Assembly: GCA_004794785.1 (NCBI GenBank)
Contig: SJOL01002330.1
Coordinates: 1 to 64,000 of the forward strand
Source of the DNA: Opisthorchis felineus
Lineage: Eukaryota; Platyhelminthes; Trematoda; Opisthorchiida; Opisthorchiidae
Length of the DNA: 64,000 nucleotides
Reading direction: 5' to 3'
Position numbers and translations under genes: made by a program. The notes beneath the pieces are model-generated. The model saw only the letters and a list, made by a program, of their open reading frames with translations, searched no databases and was not told the origin of the DNA. How positions within the stretch are numbered: the stretch's first letter is position 1; every line of letters begins with the position of its first letter. Positions 14,401 to 29,400 of the stretch are shown piece by piece.

Positions 14401-17400
14401 TAATGTGCTTGGATCATTTGGAGGCTAAATAGTGCTGATGGGCCACGCTCGATTGGTAGTTGCATGAGTACCTGACTGTTTTGTTCTCGCTAACCCTTTC
14501 ATATGATTATAAACGTTCATTACCATGAACACAACTGTTGAACGATGTTTCCTTATCATGCGATTGGATCAACTAAAGCGCAAACGCATCACATCTTGGA
14601 AAGCAGTCTGATACAATGCATGTGATATGGTACCTAGGATATTGGTTACAACTGACTAACCGACACGCAGTTCAGACTATAATGATTCCTCCAGAACTCC
14701 ATCTAGAATGCGATCGGTAAACGAACCTACTGTTTTAGGATTTATCTGGTTTGGATCATCAGTAACTTTTATCCTGCCAGGTCAGGTCGTGTGCTCACGA
14801 AGTCGTGTTGGGGTGGAAGAACTTTGTCACGCTAATTCACACTTCACCCTTAAACGTTGTCTGTCTTTGTTTCCATACGTACCTGTCCCTGGATTGCGTA
14901 TTTTTCGAAACCCATTTTGATGAATAACACAGGTTGTTCTGTGGAGGCTGTTTCCCTTTACTCTGACACAAGTCGCATTAGCCAAAGTAGCTACTCGCGT
15001 CTTGAGGGTAATTTTGCTGGCGGAACGTGGAACTGTAAGTCAGGAACTAAAACACTGGTTGTGGGGAGCGCTCCTACTGACGTATGACAGGGATGTTCAG
15101 ACTCATCTGAAAGGGTGTTTTTCTTGACCTTTAGGGATATAGCGGAGGACTACTAGATTTACCTTTCCTCCCACGTTTTCAGCTCTGACTTAGGGGGTCA
15201 TGGGAAAATCAGGTTGTTGTTGCATTTGAATACATCTGCATACATGTTATTCAATTAAACCGGGTCGATTATTCTACTGCTGAATTATTACCACTCATTC
15301 ATTCACTCCTCCCGGTCTGGTCGGTCCGGGGATGTTTCAATATCGCGCACACAATACAATGACCTTTTACTTTATTGTTTCATCTTAGCACGTCCTGAAG
15401 TTTGCGGAAACCAGTCAAGAAGTGTCCACTTTCCGAACACCCATACTTCGTGTTCGTTCGCCGGCCCCCTTTAACTCACGATCAACCAGAAAGCAAGCGG
15501 TTTGCGTTTCAGGACGTTCGACGGATTCCGGAGACACTACATCTTCTATAACTGTTAGTTTATTCGATAGGTTTTCCTGCAGTTCATCAGGTTCTCTTGT
15601 ACCAATTACTGTCGGTAAATTTTGTGTGGATCCCATTTTAGCCGTACGTAATTCGTAAATGGTCCATAGCGCATTCATTTCGCTTTGTTGCGTATGAACC
15701 AGGGTTCCGGTTGTCCACAGGTGATAAATAGAACGGGGATCAGCCACGCTTTATAGGCAATAGCTCGGACCAATAAAGTGCTTACACTACCCGCTTGACC
15801 GGTCCAGTTCCCCGAGTGTAATAACGGTATTTTTCTCAGCCTAGTTCTAGGTCTTGACCTTCCAAGCTAGCATTCCACCAAAGGTGTACAACGTGTATTA
15901 ACGCACAAAACCAGGTCCAAAACACATGTACAGCGCCCCGTATATGAAGTGTGTGCGACGACAACATTCTGGAAATTCTAACGCCTTCTGCATGCGACAT
16001 TGGCAACCGGTATCCGGCGCATACTGGACCATGATTGGCTGTTAGGTGGGTGGCATGGCATCTAAGCGCCGAAAGGGTGTTACAGCTGAACGAGTAGTTC
16101 GTTGTATTGGTTTTCACACGTTGACGGCAAGCTGAGGGGATATTCCAGAAGCGGGTAAGTGCACTTGCCCGCACAGTTTGCGCCGGTGAGAGGTTCGGAC
16201 CATGTGGAAGGACGTTATTGCCGTCTGAGGCCACTTCACTGGAAAGTGCATATTGTGCTGTCGAAAGTCGAGTCTACATGTTCCGATGACTGATTCACCC
16301 AGCTCAGCAACAAGGCCGTCAATCCCACCCCAGTGGATGGCCTGATGCCGTTCGCAAACGAGATGGATGCACTGGTCCCATTGGTCCTTTCGGCGTGGGA
16401 CAGACAGGCCAGCGGCTGTTCATCGACGTGCAGTTAGTTGCGCTGACTGACTGACTATAGGTGCCTGGCGTACCGCCGAATGGACACCTGTCATTCCGGC
16501 ATCGTGAGCTATCACGCTGTCGCAGTGGTGCCGTCATGTGCCTGATCGTGTTTACTCTGTCTGCGTGCGACGCCTTGATCCACGAACCCTACTCAGGTTT
16601 GGTCAAATGTTTTATTAGCAGATACATCAACCGCGGGCTTATATTATTCGTTAATATAATATGCTGCCCGCCACAACCGTATTCTTATGACACTGCTCTT
16701 TCAGATGGCCGAGGAACACATGAATTCTATCCTCCTGGAGCTTGCCAACTACAACACTGAAATTAAAAATTCCGTATCACGCCTCCTTAAGGATGATTAC
16801 GTTTCCAACTCCGGTTTTGACTTGGAAGAAATCTTGGCCAGATCGCCAATTTACGGGGGACATACATCGGATGAGGTGGAGCAGGACTCTGCTCCCGAGC
16901 CTGATCGACAACGGACACGCTTGTGTAAGATTGACACAGAGCCACTTCGCGCACTCATTGCTCAACGCATGGAGTGCCGTCAGCGTGCATGCACTGCGCT
17001 GGAGCGTGAACTGACTACATTTCGTTTGGTGCTAATGGACCTAACAAACAATGAATCGCCAAAAATTAGTCATGGCACTGCAAATACTGATGTGGTCGAT
17101 CGGGCTAGACTAGAAGCGCGGATACGAAAGCTTGAAGTAAGTGTACCATTTTCCTGTGACACTTAGTCCTTGAGGCATTCGCTTTGTCAACAATCCTTTT
17201 ATTCCGCGCGTTTTCTGTGTTATATATATGAGGCCGATTGGTCAGAAGACTGTAGATAACTTTTGTCGACCTTTGGATTTTCTTAGCAATCCTGGACTAA
17301 CCTTCCTCAAACTCATACATGCTGATGCGCGTGCCATATCCAGTTCTTGCCAAATAAATGGTGAATACTGTCGCCCGTAGTTCATCCTAGGTCATCCACT

Positions 17401-20400
17401 TCTAACGTTTGAACTTGAAGCTGTGCCTAAAAGATGTTCTTCAGTTACAATTGATAAAAATCGCCATATTTGGCGACCAGGAGGTGGCTGTTGAGCTGTT
17501 CGCCGAGCTTGGCAATTAGCTTTCAGGCGTTTCGTCACCAAATGAGATCACATCAATGCGGGGTTGGGTAGGGCTCTATTACCCACCAAACTATGTACTG
17601 ATGTTGTCTTCCCAAGCCCATTGTCAGGTTCGGCGAACAGATCAGCAGTCACCTAATTGTCGACCAACAGACGTACCCGGGTCGCTCCTATTTCGACATT
17701 CTGCTCGTCCGTCCAGGGTGGCCTCAGTTGCATTTCGCACCACTCTGGCGCATTATTTGCGATGGATAGATTCGAAGGGAAGGAACCGTACGCGGCATCA
17801 GTATCGCTTAAATGACAGGAATATGTTGCTTTGGTCGCGATACTACGCATTCCTTCCAATAGAATGTCAGTAAATGTGCGAGAGAAAACTTCAGTGTGTG
17901 TCAGAAGTTCTTTGTAGACAAGATTACAGTTTTGATACTTCTGAATGGCAAACGCTTCGGACATCTTTACGCATCCTTTCGCTTTTGAGAGTGATTACAG
18001 TACTCCATTGGTGCTGCGCACACATCCTACTCCGACCCTAGTGCTGTTGACTACATCTCAGCATACATATGTTCGCTTTTATCTCTTTTCGAGAATTAAG
18101 GAGCGTGGTGGCTAGTCTAAACCAACTATCCTACCACTCATTCGGAAGCTTATTTAGCATTTTGTCGATTTGCTTTTACCCTAATCTAAATATTATCAAA
18201 ATGGTGGTCAATGTTCGTTCGGATATGGTCATTGTTATCCCTTGGGACTGAACCAAAGTCTCTTCCGAAAGTTGCTGTGCCTATTTTCCATATGGAGTTC
18301 AGGCAAGGAGTATTATAGGTTGTTTCGATCCTTCGTCTGAGCACTCCACTGTAAGAGAGAACTATCACCTGGCCCGTGCTACACATCTGCATTGAACTAT
18401 TCGTTTCGGTGTGAAGCCGTCATATCTAGTTGTGGGGGGTCTTCCGGTAGTGCACTGTATCGTAGACTAGGGCAAGGTAATAAGCTGGTGTGATAATCTG
18501 TAACGGAAATACGCTGGTTGATGGTGCATGCAACCAAGAAGGATGGTTCCAAATTGACTCAGTGCGTGCACAGATGAAAAACGACTGTTCCACCTAATGA
18601 CCGCCTCGCTATACTCTCACTTTGTCTCAGTAATGTATCGTGATAATCTCCTTTTGATGGTAGACACGATAGCCCTCCCAATGACTGCGGATGGTTTTTG
18701 TCATTGCCTTCTGTGAGGGGCTGTCATAAAAAATACTTCGATTCATTTTCATTTTCAATTTTTCATTGAAATAAACTGACATATTTGTAGGGCGGGCTCT
18801 GTTGTTGTACGGCTGAAGACTTAACCACTTCGGGCGGAGGATATGAGACGTTTTCAGGTCACTGAGTACGGTTATCTCAAAACTGTAGCTGGAATCGACT
18901 CAAACCAACGAATTCGCAATGAGGTGATCAGGAGACGGGTTTTGAGTGAAGTAGACGTCACTTGACTCAAAGAATGGATCCAGCATCGCAAGCTAACTTG
19001 GCTCCGCTATGTATTACTCATGCCGAGTTACCGCCTACCGAGAATAGCGCTGTTCCCTGTGCTTAATTCGGAGTGGCGGAAATATATAGGTGGACAGAGT
19101 TTGATGTGGCCGAAGGTAATGTACGATGTTACGAAATGCTTCAGTACTGTTGTTGCCGTTCGTCTTCCAGGATGGGATCACGTGACCCTCCTTGTGCTTG
19201 GCTGGGGACACTGAATGACGTAGCGGCGGACCGATGTCAGTGGCGTTCATGCTGTCAGTTTCTATAGGGATTATCTGACTCCTGGAGGTATAGACACCTC
19301 GGATGCTTGTAGCAGTCTAGCCCTAGATCCCCATTTATTTCCTTTATAAGGCGTTATTGAAATAAACTGACATGTTTGTAGGACAGTGAAGCACCAGTGT
19401 TCTCATCTGGTGTTGCTGTCAACGATGACGATGTCTGTGAAGCCACCAGTGTCTCCAGATATCACAGTAACTGCCCGCGAACATTATTTGCGGACTTTAG
19501 GCACTACGCCCTCTTTCCGCACCCTTTTTATCGGCCTAGTTATTCCAGAAAACCGAAAGTGTCAGGGCAATGAAGGGTTCCTCTTGAGAATGACCGATCT
19601 ATCAAACGGTAATGCAATGGTCATGAGTGCCTCCTGCTTATTTCTGGAACGTGACAGCACAGTAGCCGGGCTCCAATAGTCGTGTGATTAGCACAATTCT
19701 AGTGTTTAATCTGAAGGATGCGTTCTTTATATGGCGAGAAGAGCCTGAAAACGACTGCCGCGACCCGGGATCGAACCGGGGACATTTAGATCTTCAGTCT
19801 AACGCTCTCCCTGCTGAGCTATCACGGCCTGCCGGGTGCTCACAGTTTACAGTCGTATCGTGTGTGCATTAGGTCGTTCATTCGTTGCCTTAATTGTCGT
19901 CCGTAACTCATCCTCATTTTGTTGAATGCGCTTGTCGAGCGTTCGCTTGAGATTTTCACATCTATACTCCTTGTTTTGTCGCTGCTCTTCAGGCCGATCC
20001 ATCACACAAACAACAGGACGAGAAAAACGCATATGTAGTATAAGGAGCAATCGGTCGTCCTTCACAGATGCGACAAAAACCACTGTTCATTGGCAGTAAC
20101 GCGTGAATCTCGTTTGGGTGGATTTATTTTTGCCAATACAGTTCACTCGATGTTCAGTTTTTATCACCTATGTCAGATTTCTTAATGCTGATGAGCCATT
20201 TTTCACCGTGAACTCGTCGGTGGCCTTGATTTAGGCATCTCTCCCATGCTTAACATCATACTGAGTGCTTTCTCAAGCACGCCCAATATTTTGGTTTATT
20301 ACGGCTGGGTCATGTGATAGGATGAGTCGAATCTATGAACATCGCCGGCTACTGCTCCCTGCACAGGGTGATCGACTACAAGTTATGTGCATACTTCGAT

Positions 20401-23400
20401 CCAGTCTCGTGAATGGTTTGGAAACGTTTGTCTCGGCAGCGTTAGCCTTACAGTGGTTTGTACATTCAAGTGCAGACCGGATGATGTCAAAGCTGTCGCC
20501 TTAGACGACGAAGTTGAGATCCGATATTCCTAAGTTATAGCTCGGAGATGTTTCCCAAGAATTTGCGCCACCATCCAATCAATAGTGTGGTTGAAAGGGA
20601 CTGGGGGTAACGGGCATCTCAGCCGTACGGCGTGCCTATGTCGAAGTCGCCAGATCTTTCGCCACGCATACGATAGAGGAGTACGACTACATCATGCGTA
20701 CTAGCCACAAATGATGTCTCGTCGTTCAGCATTATAATCCGCAACGCACCACGTTCAGCTAAATCGAAATGTGCGCTAGGATCGATGAAACAGGTCGCTG
20801 TTGGCTGTTGGAACATAATCGATGATCCAGTGTTTTTTTTAAGGTGAACACATGATCGATACTGCCTCTAGCAGAACATGACCCTTCTTCATTTGACGGT
20901 TGGTTGAATGCCCTTCCATTGCGAAACCGCTCAGAGGGAGCGATGTGAAGATCTAGAACCCGGACACTTAAGCGGTTAAGCACTTGGTTGTGTTCCACTA
21001 TTCAGGCGATTTTTTTTACCAAGGTCTCGGTTAGTCTCACGTCTTGGATCTCTTGAAGGGTGTGCGATCTTCAGTATTTTATTTCAGCGCTGTGTATAGA
21101 GTGGAACGATTTTCGAAAGTCGCTAGCTTTGACAGCATCTTCCATCTCCACATCCTGAATGCGCCACCTCAGCGGTAGTCTGGTAACTTCCCAAGTGCAG
21201 AGAGGTTTGTCATGCTTTTTTATATCAAGTTTCTGCTATAGCGTGTAATGGCTAAGGTAGCCAATTGTATAGCAGTTTTTTTAGCTGAACCGCTGCGTGT
21301 CCACTGATCCAAGGCAGCTTCCTGATCTATCCTCATCATCCATCAATCGAGCTTGGTTCGGCGTCTACCCATAATGTGTTTTCAGGCAAATGAACGTCAA
21401 AGCGCTTCGGACGCGTTGTTAGGTGGAACTTGAAATTCATGTAATATGTGTGCCACACCAGTTGTCTATCCACTGAGTTTTGGTTCTGCTTGATTCAACC
21501 ACTCACGAGAAGCCGCAAAACTGACTAATGCTGCACACCGGAAATTCCGCCACTGTGTCACGTGTGTCTAGATAGTTTCATTGGACGTTTGCTACCCTAT
21601 AGAAATATAGCTGAATTCTCCCTATCTCATCATTTAACCCGACAGGGACAACTCGTCGAAACGTCTGCTGCAACAAAGCGTGAACGAGCTGATCACACAA
21701 AGCGGCTGGAGGAATATCGTTTGGAAATCCAGCGTTTACGTGATGAACTGCAACAGCTTTTGGATGCTAGACTATCTGCTCGTGAGCCAACACTTACTAA
21801 ACGACGTCTTCGACCTTCAATGTCACAACCGGTACGTCGTGTTTATTTGCTCAATGGGCCCTTTTTAAAGATGGACAGTCATTCACTAATCACCAACAGC
21901 TGCTGACACTTCCTACAATCCGTGCTTGTCTGCTCTACTGAGGTCATCTCTCCAGTAATAATGCTTTTATCCTTCCTGCTTTATGGGTGTACATTATTCT
22001 CTCCGCAGAATATTGTCAGCATGCTTTCTCGACAATGGGAAAATCGTGTGGCAGAACAAGAGGCCGCGAAACTTTCGAGTACGCGGAAGGTTGGACACCG
22101 CCAGGCAATTTCAAATAACACATCGAGCCATCGTGTTGCGGCCTTCAACCCGCGCCATCGTCGATCACGGTCGGCTGGGGGCGATGGCGGTGTGTGGCTG
22201 GAGCATCAGGAGTCAACTGCTGCACCCTTGGGAACCATTTTCACACCTCGACTTAAAAATCGCAAATCTGTGACGCAGTTGGAGCTGAAGGACACACTGA
22301 AAGCCTCGAATTATCTCCTGCATCACCAAGAAGCGACGCCTGATGGCAACATAGAGACAAAACTGTACAAGGTAAGTCCTGTTGTGTATGGTCCGAGCTG
22401 CTGATCTGGTGTGGTGTGGAGGACAGGGTTTCCTAACAGTTTGCTAGCCCATTCACCACTGACTCGCGGTCGATGGCCAGCACAATACAATGCCGTGGTT
22501 GCCAGTTGTAATCCTTCATTCAATGACCGAGTTGCTCACAGAGTTCCGACAGAGTCATGTTTTCTGTTCTGTAATTTACACCGGTGAACTTTTCTACCTT
22601 CTGCCCTTATTTGGACGCTAGCTGGAGCCACTGCTTTGCAGATATAGGTTACCTGACCCGGATTTTATTAAGATGTGTATCGATCATGCGAAAACCGATT
22701 TGAATTGACCTTACGTTCTTCAAACCTTTTGTCCAGCCTGATGGACCTTGCAGCCAGACTACTGAGCGACTGTAGCCAGCTGTAATTAAATTTCTGGATA
22801 TTCCACAGCATCGACCCGGTAGCCGACATTCTACGATTTCGGTGCAGTAGCGACAGTCGATCACGATAATGACTACCAATATATGAGCTCAATTAAGTGG
22901 AACAAACAGCTATTCAGTGTTTACCAACTGACCTCTACTGTCTGCCAGAAAGTCTGCTGAACACTTCCTCCGGTGGGTTGAGTTAGGCTGCCAGAAACTC
23001 CTATTAATTCTTGTCACGCATGGGCAGTCTCATCACTGTGTAGCAGTAGGCGTTTTAACCTCTGCTGGACTGAGACAGTTTCAGTTTCGCCATTCTTTTG
23101 AAATGCTCTCATTCCCAGTGATGGTGTTGTTCCACCGGATCCACCGCATCAATATAGTGTGTTCCCTTTTTGAGGTACGTGCCATTGAATTTGAGACCAC
23201 CGGGACCCTAAACAGTTTCCTCGTACTGTTGAGTTGTTGCAGTTTTTCGTGTTCCTGAGAATTCTGGATGACCGCGCTGGCATGATCCAACAATTCGTTA
23301 GTTCTGATGCTCTTTGATTGAAATTCGAAGCCGTCTCAGCTTGCTTGGTGAACGAACCCGCTATTATAAGCAATACGCAAGTCTGTGACGCGCACAGTAA

Positions 23401-26400
23401 GATAGGACAATTACTATTGTCATCCACTACTATAGTTAGTGCGGTCGATGGGAAGTTCAAACAAATCACTTGGTGAAAGGTTGGTTTCTCTTACTTCGCG
23501 TAAGTGTGTTGGTCTGACTAACTCACATTCCTTATCTAAGCCCGGCTGAGAGCCAGTAAGATATGCTTGGCCATCCGAATACTCAAATGTCTATGACTTC
23601 GAAACCGGCCTAGTGCATCGGGAACGGGGAAACGTCAGCCAAACTTTCATTGAGCTACGCACCAAAGGAACTAACCGGAATAGTCATTAAACTCCCTTTT
23701 GTGAAACGGAACGCAATGAGTGTCCCATAATTTGACCTTGTCACTTTTGTTTTTCCGTTGTCTCCATCATTGTCTGTTCCTTTTAAATTCTTCCAACCAA
23801 AAGTCGTCCCATTCCATCATTTCGTAATGGCGTTACAATAAAAGACAAGTCGGTGTATGAGTCGGTGCAACCGGATATTTATATGGTACAAAGTTGTACT
23901 ATCTGGAGCCAATGTGTCCTCTGTACATGGTTTACATTCTTTAAACTGAACGAACTAAACTGATGCGGAGAGACCTCTTTACAACGTGTTACCACTGTAG
24001 CTCGGTTTCATGATATTCCTGCCATGGTCTTCACAGTTTGCGTTGCTACGACCCTCATGAAAGCAGCTATGCTGTTTTCATCTCCAAATAGTATATTAGC
24101 CTACGCTTTACTTAAAACTTGCCAATGAGTTGCGCTACCATTCAGAGCATCAACCATTCTTGAACACTCACTCCTGATGGTCTCGTAGGCAGTGACTAGT
24201 TGATTTTTATCATAGTGGTGCCGTTCCGATCTGATGCGATCTTTCCGTTCGTGGGAACAAGCATGCAGTCATATGTTGAATTTAGTGATGCTGTTGGTGG
24301 AAGCAAAAATCATCATCATCACCGACAGCACAACATCAGTGTTCAACGCTGATGCTTCGCTGCTGTCAAAACGACTCTTTTCCATTTCAGATCATTTCAA
24401 CTGTTGCCTGTAGGTGGTCCTCTTTTTTGAGACCACTCTATCTACGGTATTTTGTACACGTTCGTACAGCTAACTTTTTAGCTTTCGTGCATTGGCGAAC
24501 CGGTCTTCCAGTACTTTTATGGAGCGATTAGTCAGGGTCTGTATAGTGGTAGCTCGATGCAGTTGGTTCCGTCCTTTTCGGACCACCACCACCTGCTGGT
24601 AGTAGGCTGTCATGAGCTTATGGGCCTCTAGACAGCGCAAGGACCAATGATGTTTCGGTGTGTAGCTCTCTGGAGGAGAATTGCGTGGATACACCAGTTG
24701 CTCCATACTTCATATACTGTCCACTTCGGCTAGATGGTTTTTTTCCTCGGGCTTATCTGGAACCGTCCGATGCCCACTCACCGGGAGGTGTAAGCTGATG
24801 CACATGACCACATTTATTCTTGTTTTTCATCGTTATTGACTCAGACGCTCCCTTGAGTTCGGTTAGTCACGCCACGCTGTTGGCGAACCTATTTAATGCA
24901 GGAATGCAACTGAGCAAGTGCCCTTCTTATCTGATTCCAAGAGATAAATAGACGTTGCTCTCAAAACGATGGCTAAGCAGGTGCAATGAGCGACTTCGCC
25001 TAGGCTTATCGGTTGCAATTTGTCGCCCCCAGATTACTAGCCTTATAGTTCTGTTAACCAAGTAAATTCAAGCGTTTGCTCTCCGTATAGATAAGTACGG
25101 GAGCTGTTTCAGTGGGAACAATGGTCGTTTGCAGGCGTTTGTCGAGCAATTGCTTCAGGTCCCTTGCTTTACTGTTCCATGGCAGTGCTTTAGTTAAGAT
25201 GCTAAAATCTCTGCGTACTTGTGAGTAGTCTGGAAAGTAACCGAAATTGTAGGAGAGCCAAATGGAGGCTGATTACCCTAGAATCGAAAAATGCACCGTT
25301 TCTTTCGAATTTCAAGTTGAAATACTATTAGTAGACAAAAGCCATGCAAATCGCCCTGGCATTTGTATGAATTCGTCCGGTATAGATTGGCTGAAACAAT
25401 GACAGTGTATAGGAAAAGAGCGCATAGCCAATCGACACTCAGGTGCTCCACTAACCTTAGTCCATATTCTAATGTGTTCCAGTTTGCTAGCATACCAAAA
25501 TGCCGACTAGACCAAGGCACTTGGTAACGAAAAGCCCACCATCATCATCATCGACAGCATGACCTCAGTGCTCAACACCGATGCTTCACTGCCGTACAAC
25601 CATGATTTATTTGAAAGCCTTATTGTGAAGGAAAGAATAAAGATGGACGGGGAAGGGACTTAGTGCTAGCTGACATCGGTTGGTAGCCATATCTTGCACT
25701 GTCTCCAACCAGGCGCAGTGGGGACCACACGGTCCCACCGGAACAGCGCGGCTGTAGTTTTAGTAGCATTGACCATTTCGGTGTTCTGCCACTTCGAGAC
25801 CTAGGAAATGATGGGCGGCTGCCTTGTCAACTGAATCTTAATCGACCCCGGCCTCGAATTGCACTCGCTGGCTTTTAGGTTTGTTGCCACCGAGGTGATC
25901 GACAGAGACAACCACAGAAACTGAGTGCTAGCTGTTTTGGATGGCCACCAGTCTGGCTCATCAGTGAGCTGAAGTCAGCGCAAGACAGTTCCACACTACG
26001 TTTGGCGAGCAGCAGGCCGTGTTCGGCTAATTCTGGTATTCCACAATAGGGATCGCTCGTGGAATCCTGTAAAAAAACACTTCCGGGGGAGATGTCTTTA
26101 TTTAGGGGCTCCGAGCATATTCCCAGTTTTTTGTTGGTCTAGAGTCAAGTGGTTAATTTTCGAGGGAGTACGATACATATATTTTCCTTTGAGTCTCTTT
26201 AGTCTCTCTTTGATCCCTTCAAAGTATACTCCTATCGCAGTCGGAAATAAACGTTAGGTACAGTTTGGGCTCAAACAACGCATTGTTTCGCGGAAAATCA
26301 TCACTTCAACTAAGTACCACGTGACCTTTCTCGGTCTTAAAATCAATCCACTGCGCTTTGTCCCTCAACGTCTGACCTTCCTTTAAGCTTGTTTCTCTTC

Positions 26401-29400
26401 GAATTTCGCTGTCATGTCACGGAAATCATCTGCCCTTTTATTGTCAACCTTATATTCCTTTATATACCAGAGTTGGAACATTGATCAATTATCAGGTCCC
26501 CTGTGGTGGAACAGAATCTAACGGTGGGAGCACTGATTTTTGCTTCACAGTTGTGTACCCTGATGGACTCCAGTCGAGGTTCCCAACCGAGTGATTTGTT
26601 CCCCCTAGCATTTTTGCACGTTTGGATTGTGAGAATAATTCAGTTGTGTTTATGGCAAACACAAAACTTACCCGATAACCGTTCTGCAAACGGAGCTTTC
26701 AGCATGTGTCTTAATCCAGTCATGAAGAATTTGTCTATAATCAACTGTTTAGAAGAGCATGTGCTTGCGTGGTGTCTACTAGTTGTGAGTGGTATTGGTG
26801 ACAGAATAATTCGCTATGTGTTCGTCTGCGACTCAAAGGTGCGCCTGTGGTTATTCAAAATGTTTGCATCATGTTGCGCTTGAATCGCACAAGGTTATCT
26901 ATTTTCATACATCCCCAGTTATCCTTGACAGGGGATAACTTTACAGGTGCAGACAAATGTGTTTTCTAGTCAGTAATATCCACAGAGGAGAGTTTTTAAT
27001 GTTGATCACTTAACGGCCACTGGCATTGTTTGTACTGGGATTGATGTTGAGTTATCCAACTGTTGGTTCGTGGTAGGACATGCGACCTGAGCCATGCATA
27101 CTCTTCAGAAAGCAAATGAAGTGTTCTGTTGCATCTCTGGAAGTACACTCATTTACAAACTAACTTGTTTTTAACGGGGGACTCAACCGAATCCCTGGTG
27201 AACCTCTGGTTTATAATTTTCAGTTGGAATTCAGTTGAGCCTCCCGTTGGAAGCATATTAGTTTGTGAATAAGTGTTTTTCGTGGGTTGCACACATGAAG
27301 TTGACCAAAACTCGGGGACCGCGTTTGCGTGATAAACTATGGGAAGGGCGAAGCCGATCATGGGCCGTCAAGGAATACCCAACCAACTTATAGGCAGTGT
27401 GTTCTGTTTTCTGCAGCTTTGTTATTCTCTAATAACCTTGTAACTCCTGTGTTTTTGGCTTATATTATCACATTAGTTGTGCAATGTCCCGTGAGGTTTT
27501 CTCAGCCGAGCTGAACGACCTGCGAGCTACTTCTTTGGGGTAGGAATGCATCGTTTCTCGTGATACGGTCAGTTAAGAATCTGGGCTGGTACAGAGGATG
27601 TAACAGCCGTCATCCAGCGTTTCACCAGTACTTCAAGCGTCCTCGTCACTGACCACAACAACCTGGTTAATCCACTCCCCAAGTTACCTGTGATGACTTG
27701 CTGCACTACATACAGGTGATACTATTGCTCATTTGTACCGTAAGGCCAGTCATCAATCCCATTAGTCAGTGCTAAAGTTGTGCACTAGAGCTGACTAATC
27801 GGGCTAAAGCTGTTTTTAAGCACCCTAGCCTTCCGTAGCTTGAAAAAATCAATTGCTGTGTGAGGTATTGTTTGCTTTTCCTGTATTCCGAAGGAAGGCG
27901 ATCCTTCTTGATCAATAGTAGGACCAAGATTATCACATTTCCTGGTTCCGTTTGAAGAGTTTGGTGTTTTGTCCATCAATCCAATAGTAAGTGCGCAAGT
28001 GGGTGAGTTATATCCGAGGGTCGAATTGGGAACCGCTGTTTTTTCCCACTTTTTCTGTACAATGCAGCGTGTTTCTGATTCGCCCGCTTTACTGGAACTC
28101 TAGGGCACGTATTGGACATACACAGGCATTGCTCACTTCAACACGTCACAGCCAGCAACCCCATTTTGAAAACACAGAAACATAGCTACCACACAACAAG
28201 ATCAATCAAAATGTAGCCCTGTAACGAAAAGTAGTGATGCTGTAGACCCAACAGAAACTTCCTCATTTTTCTTTAGAGAATACCGAAGAAAATTCCGTGG
28301 ACCAACTCGTTTGCTTGAAGTAGGTGGCTCCTCTTTGGGTGAGCAATTCTACCAAAATCTTTGCAAGCGAATGCACCCTGCTGCCTGAGGAATAAATCCG
28401 AAAAAGTTGAAACAACTTTCAGGCTGCACTTGATGCCACAGTTTCTTGTAGAGACCAACTGGGTGTATTGCCGTATCAGCCCATCTAACTGTCGGCTTCG
28501 GACGCAAACTTTCAAAATATTGTTGCTCTGACCACGGCACCAGTCAAGTTTATTTCTCTTTCTATAGTTAGTGTTTGGAATATGGTTCTAGTTGGACCAC
28601 GGAAGTGCCTATTACCGTCTTCTAATGGAATTCCGGTCGTTACTTTCTCTCGTATCCATTGCTTTTCTTCCTTTGTAACTGGCATAGGCAATGACCAAAG
28701 GCAGGCCAAATTGGAATGTACTTTGGTTGCTGACGTTGCTCGTCTTGCGATTTGCACTTTCCCCTCACTATGAGCAGCATGAGGCGCAAAACATCCCCAT
28801 AATTTCGTGACATTACACTGGGCCGGTTATTATGTCTACGCCTCTGGCACTGCCTCGCTTTTTGTCTTAACCGAAAGGAAATGCTGTTTGATTTGATTGC
28901 TTGAGCAGCCTGATTTCAACAATTCACCCAAGAGGTTGACTGAACGATGACCATGAATCCATTAAGCCTATTGTAGTCCAGAGAACCAGCGCAAGCGTCC
29001 GGAATGAGGTTGGATTGCATACAACCTGGATCTCAGCTCTCATGCTTCCTTGAGGTTGTGTGGCAGCTATGCACCAAAAGAGTGTCGTAGTTGCACTGTC
29101 GTTGTTGTGTATTTTTACTGTGACCTGATGCCTTCTTCAGGGACTCGTTTCCCATAGCATGAGCCACATGTGTACACTCTGGCCAGCCATTCACAACGTC
29201 ACGTTACCGTGCCATAAAGTCAGATCACGTGTCATGCGCATGCATTCGCACCCAACAGCACCAGTATGACATGGTCATTCACCGCTCTGTGACCAGTGCC
29301 GACCAATAATAAGGCGGTCATTTTAGCCGCCTGGCCATTGAGCTGGGAAAGATTCAGTGCCATGTGGTGTACGTACCACTTGACCGTTAAATCGGAAGCA

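Noticed and set aside
20180..20215. CTGATGAG at 20187 as a third hammerhead
   Set aside because: No stem II partner and no GAAA within range.
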